Assembly (NCBI GenBank): GCA_944474755.1
Contig: OX104112.1
Location: 69,054,433-69,118,432 of the forward strand
Length of the DNA stretch: 64,000 bases
DNA from: Limnoperna fortunei
Taxonomy: Eukaryota > Mollusca > Bivalvia > Mytilida > Modiolidae
Reading direction: 5' to 3'
The position numbers and the translations under genes were made by a program. Positions 40,501-52,500 of the stretch are shown one piece after another. Position 1 is the stretch's first letter. Every line of letters starts with the position of its first letter. A model generated the notes under the pieces. It saw nothing but the letters and a program-made list of their open reading frames with translations, was not told where the DNA came from and did not search any database.

Positions 40501-43500
40501 CTATAAAGGATAAAGCAATATTCACAATATCAGGTTTCTGCATCCTATAGTTGCTTAGAAAGCTGAGACAGAAATTTTTGTTACTGACGACATACGAACA
40601 GCGGAATGGACAATCAAGGGTAAAACAGTATACCCCTCTTTTTCTAAGCGGGATAATTAAAAAAAACAAAGAAATACTCTAATTAATTGGGAACTAAATT
40701 CGTAAAATAAAATAAGAGGGGCATTACTTAAGGTGTTAAAATGCATGGCCCTATCAAAAACAAAGATAATTCAAATCTAAGATTTAGGATATAACATCCA
40801 AGGACTGTGTATGAAGTCAAACAATGAAGGATTGCTTGCCCTCTTGATTAGGGCATCTCTTGGTTGGCTGTTACAAGTTTGACAGTTAAACTAATTGAAA
40901 GAATGTCCCTGGATGTTTGTAAATATGTTTTATATCCTCAAAATAAAGACCTGCTTTTGAAGCACCAAAACCAGGAAAACCATAAACTTAAAAGGAATTT
41001 TTTTTTTGGGGGGGGGGGGGTGTGATGGGGTGTCTGTCCACTTCACCTACTCTTAGTTGCAACTTCACCTACACCACTGAATGGAATTGAAACTTTTAAA
41101 GAATCTTTGATACTTAGTGCCACTGTACACATGATAGTTGACATTTTGATCAGAATGATATTTGGGGCCTCCCATAGAAAAAATGTTTTTGTCATTGACA
41201 CAAGGGGGTACCCATCTCTTCTATATCCACAACTCCACTAATGAATATAATTTTATTGAACTTTAACAGAATCTTTGTCACATAGTGCCAATGTCTACCA
41301 TATATATATTTAACATTTGATTAAAATGATATTTGTGGTTTCCCATAGAAAAACATGTTTTTTTATTTTTGGGAAGATGGGGTATCAATAAGTGAGCATT
41401 GCACAGTTTTTCAAGTTTTATTTCTTTCTGATTGTGTTATTAATACTTTTCCACTTTGACTGCTGACAGAGGCAAACTGCCACAATATGTGGAGTTTGAA
41501 AGAAAGACACTTTCCAAAGGAGATTGTTATGCACGTACACCCCAATGGTTGGTTTGACGATTGTATTAACAGAGATTGGTTGAACAGAGTATGGGGAAGA
41601 GGACCATTTGCTGGAGTTAACTGTGGTTTGCTGGTTTTGAATTCGTTTAGATGCAATAGTTCAGAAGTAATCAAATCCATTCTGATAAAAGAACATTGAA
41701 CTGACATAATGATCATACCAGGAGGTATAACATGTATGCTACAACCACTGTATGTTAGCATCAACAAACCAATGAAAATTGCTATATTTATTAAATTACA
41801 ATAACAGTTTCCAACAACACATACACTTAAATAATACTCCTTGTCATAGCAAGTTTACAGTTTTAACATCAGTTATTTATGAATACACAAACAATCAGGA
41901 AAAAATAAAACAAGTACAATAGCACTCTATTGAATGTAGCAATAAATAACTGATATTAAAACTATAAACTTGCAATGACAAGGAGTATGATTTGATTTTA
42001 TGTGTTGTCTGTCTTGTTTTAGATTGAAAAAAAATAATAAATGTTTTCTAAATTTAAACTGCACAATAAATATAATGTTTCTTTGTGTTGAACTAGAAGT
42101 AGAAAATGACATCATTGCATAACATGTATATTCAATGGCTACTAAAAAATCTTCAACAAATTGTAATTGATATGTTATTGTAATTTAATTAATATGTTAA
42201 AAATTTCTTCCAAAATACTTATTATTATTATTGTGTTTTAATCCTTACAGTTGTAGTTTCAAACAGGAACATTGTATTTGAAATGGCATCGAATTCATAT
42301 CTACTTCCGTGATTTCTGTATTTTATTTGCTTTGTACTGGTTTCCGCCAGTATTTGACTCCATGTTATACATTCAAAGTTAAAGTCAGTTGGGAACCAGC
42401 TGACACTGTTTTGATTATTCCCCTTTGAAAACAAGTGTGGACACAGAAAAACGTCTTGCCTGCATTCCGCATCAGTAACGAAAATACATTTCGTCATAAG
42501 CATTAGTTATTAGCAGCAGTATGTATACCAAATATTGTCACAATACCATGCATAGTTACAGAGGAACTGTCCTAATACTAAAACTTGAACGCAGTCGCTG
42601 GAACGTGAAATTGAGGTCAAGGTCAGGTGACACCTACCAGACAGTCATGTACTATTCATCAGCAACCTATATACCAAATATTGTCATCCTACCATGCATG
42701 GTTACAGAGGAACAGCCGTAACCCAAAAACTTTAATGTAGTCGCTGGACCATGAAATTGAGGTCAAGGTCAGGTGACACCTACCAGACAGTCATGTACTA
42801 TTCATCAGCAACCTATATACCAAATATTGTCATCCTACCATGCATGGTTACAGAGGAACAGCCGTAACCCAAAAACTTTATGTAGTCGCTGGACCGTGAA
42901 ATTGAGGTCAAGGTCAGGTGACACCTACCAGACAGTCATGTACTAGTCATCAGCAACCTATATATCAAATATTGTCATCCTACCATGCGTAGTTACAGAG
43001 GAACTGCCGTAACAAAAAAACTTTAACGTAGTCGCTGGACCGTGAAATTGAGGTCAAGGTCAGGTGACAAGTGACTGACTGGCAAGAACCATCATAAGCT
43101 ACCTCTGGACCAAATTAGATGGACCTAGGGCTTGGGCTTACAAATATATGAAGCAAGATGTCCAAGTGTTTATGCCGCCGCCGGATTCCCATACATATGT
43201 CTTGCCTCCAGCGACTTTCGTCACATGCGAGACAAAAATTTCACGTTAAACATTTCAAGACGATTTCTGATGCAAATGTCAATTAAACTGTTCTATCTAT
43301 TCCCGATCTGAATTATAATTATGCCACTTCACTAAATATCATACACATGCAAAATTTTGCTAGTAACAACATTTTTAAGGGACAAAACTTTCAAAAATGC
43401 GTTTTAGCGTTCGTTGGTCAGTGCATCATTGTACTACACTTGTTACGTTTGCCTACTTGGCTATCTAGAAACAGGCATTTGGTAGCCCACCAGAAATTCT

Positions 43501-46500
43501 ACATGCATTGGCAACTGTTAATTTTAATCCCTGCGCCTTCAATTGCTAACTTAAGTCAATGACAAAAAACAGCATTTAGACACAAAATATTATTAATCAC
43601 TCACTTTAAATTTTAGCAGTTTTTGCTTAAACACAAGGATTTTAAATAAAGATATGTTTTAAGTCCTATTAATAAGGAATATCTAAAAAGAAGACAGACT
43701 TTGCTTCTATCTTGCAAAGTGGATTTAAACATTATTTTTATTTTTCAATTAATCATAAATAGGAATCTCATAATGTGGCTATCATGTTTTAGAATGATAA
43801 ACAGAAGATGATGAATTATTTTTCCTTTGTTTTGCATTTTTATCTACTAAACCTCTATATAAAGGCAGCTAATTAAAGAACCTTAGTGAGCATGCTCACA
43901 TACCCCATGCTCCCACATACTTATCAAGTTCCATAAAATTGTGATCAGTAGTTTCTGAGTATACAAGTTGTTTCATACAAATATTCATACATGTATCTAT
44001 TTTCAGAAATTTAAAATTTAAAAGTGGAATAACTACTACAAAAAATATTGTGTAATTATTTTCTGTCCATATGCACAACACATTGTTTCCTTCATTCCTA
44101 CAAAGTTTAACTAGTAAAACTTTTCCTAAATTTTGTGAAATTTCATTAAGAATGGAAAGAGTTTCACGAAAATCCATGAAAAATGAAAGCGCTATCCATA
44201 GGACAACATTGAACATACATGTACATGAAAGTTGACCAAATCCCCCTCACAAAAATATGGTCCCCCTTGACAAATTTCCCTAAAAATCTATCCCATCCAA
44301 GCACCTACCATAAGTAACAATTCCCAGTTTCATGAAAATCCATGAAGAAATGAAAGCTCTATCCAGGCACAACATTGAATATACATGTACAAGAAATTTG
44401 ATGAAGTCCCTGTCCCAAAATATAGTCCCCCTTGTCGAATTTCCCTGAAAATCAATCCTATCCTACTATAAGTAACAATGTCCTAAAGTTTCATGAAAAT
44501 CTATGAAGAAATGAAAGTGCTATCCAGGTGACAACATTGAATATACATGAACATGAAAGTTGACCAAGTCCCCCTCCCAAAAATATGGTCCCTTGAAGAA
44601 TTTCCCTGAAAATCATTCCAATCCAAGCACCTACTATAAGTAACAATTTCCAAAAGTTTTGTAAAAAATCCATTAAGAAATGAGAGCACAATCCAGGCGA
44701 CCTGCAGCATGACACACAGAAGGAATGATGGACGGATGGATGGGTCAATAACATTAAACCCCTAGCAACTTCGTTGCATGGGGTATAAAAATATATGTTT
44801 TCATCACAAAGCACAGACAACAAGTGCACAGTTATTATTTACAACTAAATACCTGTTTACTGTCTGTTGGTCTAAATATCATGTCTCCATATTTTCCTAT
44901 CAACGACTCTGACCCATAATCGCTGTAAAATGTTCAAAAATATCTTATAGTTAAATCTAAATATAGAGGATACACAATGTTTATTCCTACCTTATCGTAC
45001 AGAATTTATAGCAATACAGATTAATTCTTGACAAACCAAATGCAACTTGAAGCTGATTACATATCTATAGTAATATTGGAGTGTTTTGGTTGAGGTTTTT
45101 TAACCTAAGACTTAAAACTGCTAACTGGGTATGGTTGAAATGCAGCCTTTTTTTATTTTGATAGAATGATAGTCCATAGTAAGTCAAGCATTTTTGTTTC
45201 TTAAGGGATCTAATATTGTTTACAAATGTTCCTCTGCTTTCGTGACTTACAATGGTATTCTATCAAAATGAAAAAGCATTGCATTTCTAAATGATAAATA
45301 TTTTGAGGAAATAATTGATTTCAAAATATAATTTTGGGATCTACAAAAGGTGTATAAGCTCTACCATACTCGGTAAGCAGTTTTTAATTGTGAAGCAAAA
45401 AACCTCCACCAAAACACACAGACGTTTACTATAGTTGTTTTACAGGTCTTAATTCATAGAAAACTTCACATCTGGGTTCTAGATAGCAAAAATCTGGCCT
45501 TCATGGATAGTAATCCCAGAATGGAACCATGTTAGTTTATCTATGTTGTTTGAAATTAAACAAGTTTGCTTATGTGTATAGAAACTTACAACATGACAGA
45601 AATTACAAAACTTACCTGCCCATAATTGCATTAAAAGCTAGCACAGCATTGTCTCTCTGTAAACTAATTACAATGCATGGTCCAGAGGTAATCAATGGTA
45701 CCTGAAATGTTTTAATTATAAATTGCATCACTGAACATAATTATCATGCATATATGTACAAAATACAAAAGATCTTCAATGAAAAGTATTTTGTGTGAAA
45801 GATCTAAAAATGCACTTATAAGAGTACCCATTGCAATTTTTTTTACTGAAATTAGGTCAAAAGGTAAAGATACACTCTAAAATGTATTTCCCCTGATGCT
45901 TATTGTTGCACATTCTTACTTTATTTGCATGTTATATACATTTAATAGAGGTGTGATGAATTATTTAAGCATCTCTATAAATTAAATGAACCTGTGATTA
46001 TTTTTAAGCAAATAATCTGCATGAAAATACACTCATATTAGAGGGATTAGAGATACTTAGTAGGCTTAAGGTTGCATTTGTTTAAAAAAACACATTATGC
46101 ACAACATAACAAATACATGAAATAAAAAAATTAACCTGTTTGAAACTGCCAGCATCTATAACATGTAAGAATTGTTGAGCTTGTTCTTGTGTAAACCATA
46201 CCATTCTACAGCCTAACACTTCAAATCTACAAAATATGAAGTAACATTAAGACCTTAGGAATAATAACTTGAGAAAATTCTAGCTAAATTGTTCATTTAA
46301 AATATGCATCTTTTAAGCTAACTTATGTTTGTTAGCCAAAAAATTCTAACTAGACAGTCGATCTAGCGATCACTGATACCCCAACTTTCATAAAAATTTC
46401 TAACGTTTTTCGTGGAATCTGACGGATTTCCCCCAAAAACGATAGTCTTCTTACCAACATAATATATAACAATATCCCACCGTTTCATTCAAATCAGATG

Positions 46501-49500
46501 CAAACTTTTTGAGTTATTGTCCAGAAACAACTTTTTTGGTAAAAATTTCTAACGTTTTTCGTAGACTGCAACCTTGAAATTTGATGGATTTCCCCCCAAA
46601 TCGATAGGCTTCTCACCAACCTGATATATAACAATATCACAAAGTTTCATTGAAATCCGATGTAAACTTTTTGAATTATCATCCGGAAACCAAATGTGGA
46701 CGGACGGACGGAAGGACGGACATGAGGACCACAATATACCCCAGATTGTCGAGCGGGGGAATAAATATTTTGATGCAAATAAATCATTTAAACAATTCTA
46801 AAATGTATAAATAATGGAAAGAATAAATTTGTAACATAAACAAGTGTGGACTGTGAGCACACTTACAAAGGGATACCCCTCCCCACCCCGGCTTCGCTTT
46901 CAAGTCTAATTATCTCCCCTGAATAATATCTGACAGCAACGAAAATTCTTCATGCACATCTACATATGATGTACTTCCTTCATGTAAAGTTTCATCAAAA
47001 TATGTCGAACAGTTTAGGAGGAGTTGCGCTTACAAGGTCTCCCACTGAATACTATATTTAAAAAGTCCAAGTCCAATTATCTCCCCTGAATAATATCCGA
47101 CAGCAATGAAAATTCTTCATGCACACCTACATCTGATGTACTTCTTCATGTAAAGTTTCATCAAAATCTGTCAGGCGGTTTGTGGACAAGGGATGTGGAC
47201 AGACGGACAGACAGACAGACAGACACAGACAGGGTGATTCCTATATACCCCCCCCCCCCTAAATCTCTGCTAAATTGACTGAACAACACAACTTTTTTAA
47301 ATAAAAAGATGCATTTTTCTTGATATACAAGACAACAAAAATTATAATATATTGGACTATTTCTCAGTCAAAAAGGCCATATGAATATCAACATAAAAAT
47401 CCAAAATGTACCTGTACCATTTAATTAGATCATTTTTGATTGTTTGAATGGAGTTTAAATCACTTTTTAAAAATGTTTTTGCAATATCATGGTGTCCAGT
47501 TTTTATTGACAGTAAGGCTACAAGATCAGTGTCGACAAGCTAATGATCATTGGTAGATTGCTAACTTTACTATCTTAACTGCTCAACCACAAGCTTCCGT
47601 CATTTAGATTTATGTAGCCAAAGATACAGAGCCAGACTCATAATTAACTACACCTTTAATTAGATCCAAATATCATAGATACCTACCCATGGTTAATTAA
47701 ACCTTCAATTAGTTCTACATAGCCATATACTCCATCTTTTTTCAGGGTAACAAGTGGTGGCTTTAATACAAGGCAAGTTGTTTCCATTAAAATATTTTCT
47801 GCTGAATCTGGAAAAAAAATTTTTTTTGTTATTGCTTATTTTGCAATAAACTGTATTCTGCACATCAACAATGTTTGATATGTATTATAGATACCACACC
47901 TTTTACAAGATAACATATTTGAACAATACTGCTGTTAGACGAGTGTTTTTAAATATATAAAAGAGTAAGGCGAGGTATGTTTTGTAACAATTCAATCAAT
48001 AGAACATTATAGTTGTGAGACGATACTTTGCCAGATGGTCAGGCTAGACGATCTATGCAATTCATTAGTATTTTGAATAATGGCAAGAGGTGAGGCTTGA
48101 TGTCAAATAATGACTTCTTGCACAACACACAGATTTAATGTGATTAATACATAATGTGATCAAAGGAAAAATGCCATAACATGTTACAAGCGGAATTAAA
48201 ACCATAAATATGTATCTTCAAACTGAAGATAATACCTAATAAACCAGTGTTTTGAAACAAGCACAGGCAACTGGCAAAATCAAAATATCATCCAATTTCA
48301 TCATCTAATGAACTGAAGAGAAGGGTAACAAACTGATTGTAATATGAGCATGTTTACTTCATATGAATCTATTTTAAGTTTATTTTCAATTCACTTAAGA
48401 CATGCAAATTAATAAATGTGTACATTTCAAATTAAAATAAATAATATTTTGTAACATAAGTAGAAAAAATTGATTTAAAGCATTTAGAGCAGTTCTTGAA
48501 AATGTGGCGATGTTGAATTTCCAACCAGCACAAAAAAATCTCAAAACTAGCAGAGAACTTCTCGCACATCATTTCTGCACAATTTTGTTTACATGGGTAC
48601 CATTCAACAAGATTTATAACGAGCTGTTGTAAAAAAAAAATAAAATAAAAAAAAATAAAATAAAATAAAATAAAATAAAATAAATGAAGTTCACTTTAAA
48701 AGAAGTCAAGTTTTTTATCATTAGACCATTGACCACTTTTGTGCAGTTGAAAACTCTTTAAAGTAGCTTTGTTATAGAAATAATCTGAACAGATATGGGC
48801 TGCTTCAAAAAATATGACCCCAAGATGTGAAAAAAATGTCAAATTTAAACATGAGCATATCAAGTTTTTGTTCATAATTTCCAAATGTGCATACGTTGAA
48901 GTTAATAAATCAAAAATGAAATTAACGAAAAGGTAAGAAATAAAGTTTTTATAATATTTTATTGAACAAATTTTGAAATATAAAACACTCTTAACATTTA
49001 TACATTTTACTTCAGTTTAACAATGTTATGTTTCATATAACTTGTTGCTGTTTTCTTAAATAATGTAACAAATACTAATGACTTCCTGTGCAAGATTTTG
49101 AACAATATGCAATTGTACTTTTTTCAAAAAAATAATTTTTTTCAAGAATTTTTGAAAATTCTTTTGTTATCTACCTCTTAAAATTTTTATTAAGTCAAAA
49201 GTAGTATGTATTTTTGCATATGGCAACAAAATTATTAAATTGTAATTATAAGTCATCCATTGAGAAAAAAAATTTCATGATAAAGTTAAATCATTTGAAA
49301 ATGATAGGTTGTAGAAAAAGTACTATGTTTAGTCTGATTTTGTTGCACTCCTGACACTCCAGGTTAAAACAAATAAAAGAAGGAAATACATTCTTTAAAA
49401 AGTACTGAGGTAATTTTGTGATATTGCTGGGAACAAATTTCATATATCTTAACATTTTCAATAGGATATTTGAGAAAGAACAAAATTAATATATAAGCTG

Positions 49501-52500
49501 TTTAAAAAAAAAAGACCCCAACAGATTATGGTCCTCTAATTTTGTCAAATTAATAGATATATTATTTCTATATAGTTAAAAATGTATGTCTAGTTGTGGG
49601 GAACATGTCTGCAAAAAGTCTTGAAGATATCTCAGAAAACAAAAAAGTTATGCCAAAAAAAACATGCCAAAATTGTCAGGAGTGCAACACTTTTTTGTGG
49701 CACCCAAATATGTCATTTTTTAAAAGGTCACAAAATTGTCAAATCTAGCAATATGTGCATAATTCTTTTTTTATTACACAGTTTCATGTGTTAACTAATT
49801 GAGATATCAAAAGAAAGTATGTTGCATTTTAAAAAGTATGAAAATATTGTTCTGAAAAAACTACCCTGTCATGAGTGCAAAACAAATTTAAGCAATGTTG
49901 CATTTAGTTCTTGGTAGAAATTTTTTCCTTTTATTATCAATGATTAAACCAAAATAAAATCATAAATATACCTTTGCTGCATCAGAGCAGTCACAGCAAG
50001 ATACCCTTAAACTGGTAATCTGATAAGGGACACCAAGTAAAACAGAGCACCCTCAACTGTCAGGAGTGCAACAAATGACATGTTCTTACATTGGAGATAT
50101 GTTCTTACATTGGAGATATGTTTTTCTTTAAAAGTTCTCTTATTTTGTGTTTTCTCTTTATTTTTCAGCAGAAGCTACACAGAAGCATTGAATAAATATT
50201 TCAGATGGATGATAATACCTTTCACATTCGTTGTTTAATGTCAAGAGTGAAGCAGTTTAAAATTGAGCTTCAGATTTTATAAAAATTCATATATTGTGTA
50301 CAATTTAGTTGGCTCTCATATTGATACCAACTGTTTTTATAATCGAAAGACACCATTCCCAATCTTTAGTCTTTGTTCCATCCATATGGAGAACCACAAT
50401 TTTTCAGTATAGTTGCAATCATCTATTCATTTAAATATTGTGTCAGGATTGCAACATTTACATGGATGACATTTAAAACAGGACATCTTAGATAAATGAA
50501 CAGTATGTTTTTTTAATGCTAACTGAAAAATGAACATATAAAACAATTAGCTGTTGGAATATGTCTCTAGATTCTAAAAAAACAGTTGGTATCAATATGA
50601 GAGACAACTAAATTGTACACAAAATATTAATTTTTATCAAATTTTAAGCTCATAAACTGCTATTGTAACAATTAATTTCTAAGAAAAGTTTCCTTAACTT
50701 AAATTAAAATAATTATAATGAATAAATCTTCATAAAATATTTCATATTATGATACAATTGAAGATCAATAAAAAAAACTGCTGCACTCCTGACATAAAAA
50801 AAATTAATGTAAAAGGTATTTTTCAGCCATCTGAAATACTTATTCAACGATTCTGTATAGCTTCTGCTAAAACGTAAAGAAATACACAAAATAAGTCACA
50901 TTACAAAGAAAATATATTTAAAAACATGTCATTTGTTGCACTCCTGACAGTTGAGGGTGCTCTGTTTTATTTGTTGTCCCTGTTCAGATGACCAGTTTTA
51001 GGGTATATTGCAGTGACTGTTTTGATGCAGCAAAGGTATATTTATGATTTTGTTTTGGTTTAATTATTGAAAACAAAAGGAAAAAATTTCTATCAAGAAC
51101 TTAATGCAAAATAACTTAAATTTGTGTTGCACTCCTGACAGGGTATATCTTTTTTTCAAAACAATATTTTCATACTTTTTAAAATGCGACATACTTTCTT
51201 TTTATATCTCTCAATAAGTTAACACCTGAAACTTTGTAATAAAACTAGAGTAAAAAAACCTGTGAGCAATGCTCACCATTGATACCCCGCGCTTCACAAT
51301 TACTTTGAAAATTCAGGGTTTTTTAATTATGAAATTGAAACTTTATCTAGTTAAACGTGAAGGCGAAGTTGCAGATAAAACACGTAACCCTCCCCAATCC
51401 CCCAAAGAATGGCATCCCCTATGTCAATGACAAAGTCCATGTTTTTCTATGGGAAACCTCCAATAATATTCTGATCAAAATGTTTAATATCCAGTGCACA
51501 ATGGCAATATGTGACCAAGATTCTGTGTAAGTTTCAACAAATTCCATTCAGTGGTGTAGGAGGAATTGCAAATAAAAGATGGGTATCCCCTTATGTCCAT
51601 GACAAAGTCCATGCTTTTCTATGGGAAACCCCAAATATCATTCCGATCAAAATGTTAAATATCTCCTGCACAATGGCACTATGTGACATGGATTCTGTGT
51701 AAGTTTCATCAAATTCCATTCAGTGGTGTAGGAGGAGTTGCACATAAGAGATGAGTATCCCCTTATGTCAATGACAGTCCATGTTTTTCTATGGGAAACC
51801 CCAAGTATCATTCCGATCAAAATGTTCAATATCTCCTGCACAATGGCACCATGTGACATGGATTCTGTGTAAGTTTCAACAAATTCCATTCAGTGGTGTA
51901 GGAATGAGTTGCACATAAGAGATGGGTATCCCTTATGTCCATGACAAAGTCCATGTTTTTCTATGGGAAACCCCAAATATTATTCCAATCGAAATGTTTA
52001 ATATCTAGTGCACAATGGCAATATGTGACAACATTCTGTGTAAGTTTCATCGAATTCCATTTAGTGGTGTTGGAGGAGTCTCACATAGGAAATGGGTATC
52101 CCCTTATGTCAATGACAGTCCATGCTTTTCTATAGGAAACCCCAAATATCATTCCGATCAAAATAATAAATATCTCCTGCACAATGGCACTATGTGACAA
52201 GGATTCTGTGTAAGTTTCAACAAATTCCATTCAGTGGTGTAGGAGGAGTTGCACATAAGAGATGAGGACCCCCTTAGGTCAATAACAATGTCCATGTTTT
52301 TCTATGGGAAACCCCAAATATCATTCCGATCAAAATGTTTAATAACTCCTGCACAATGGCACTATGTGACAAGGATTCTGTGTAAGTTTCATTAAATTCC
52401 ATTCAGTGGTGTAGGAGGAGTTGCACATAAGAGATAGGGACCCCCTTAGGTCAATGACAAAGTCCATGTTTTTGTATGGGAAACCCCAAATATCATTCCG

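Larger units (their letters stand above)
37504..44852 (-). other. Last intron of the NDK-like gene
   Basis: 7.3 kb of mostly mobile sequence: hAT element (38746-39690), a duplicated 150-bp block around a hairpin element (39832-40665), reversed core repeats (41000-41400), a pogo relic (about 41440-41785), a 146-bp tandem array (42521-43080) and another hairpin element (43880-44790). Confidence 0.55.

Noticed and set aside
41411..41767. 118-codon minus-strand open frame
   Set aside because: It is the antisense shadow of the pogo transposase relic, which is readable on the plus strand.
41927..42115. Inverted stretch around TCCTTGTCATAGCAAGTTTA (41839) and TGCAATGACAAGGAG (41970), about 50 bp per arm
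   Set aside because: It is a small inverted repeat, but the ends and target site could not be defined, so it is not listed as an element.
42228..42503. Minus-strand open frame with a possible terminal exon (42415-42459, reading ARRFSVSTLVFKGE then stop) for the NDK-like gene
   Set aside because: The acceptor has no pyrimidine tract. The alternative exon at 37414-37503 has a better acceptor and a better fit to the NDK C-terminus (AHKMLMFFFDKLV).
42521..43080. CRISPR-like array
   Set aside because: The whole 146-bp unit repeats, with no short repeat and unique spacer pattern, and the genome is animal.
44491..44829. 112-codon minus-strand frame
   Set aside because: It lies in tandem units and the terminal hairpin of a Helentron/pearl-like element.
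49594..49794. Open frame in the left foldback arm, with a similar one on the opposite strand at 52660-52851
   Set aside because: They are the two arms of the same repeat and are short, and the likeness is explained by the inverted repeat. No domain is recognised.
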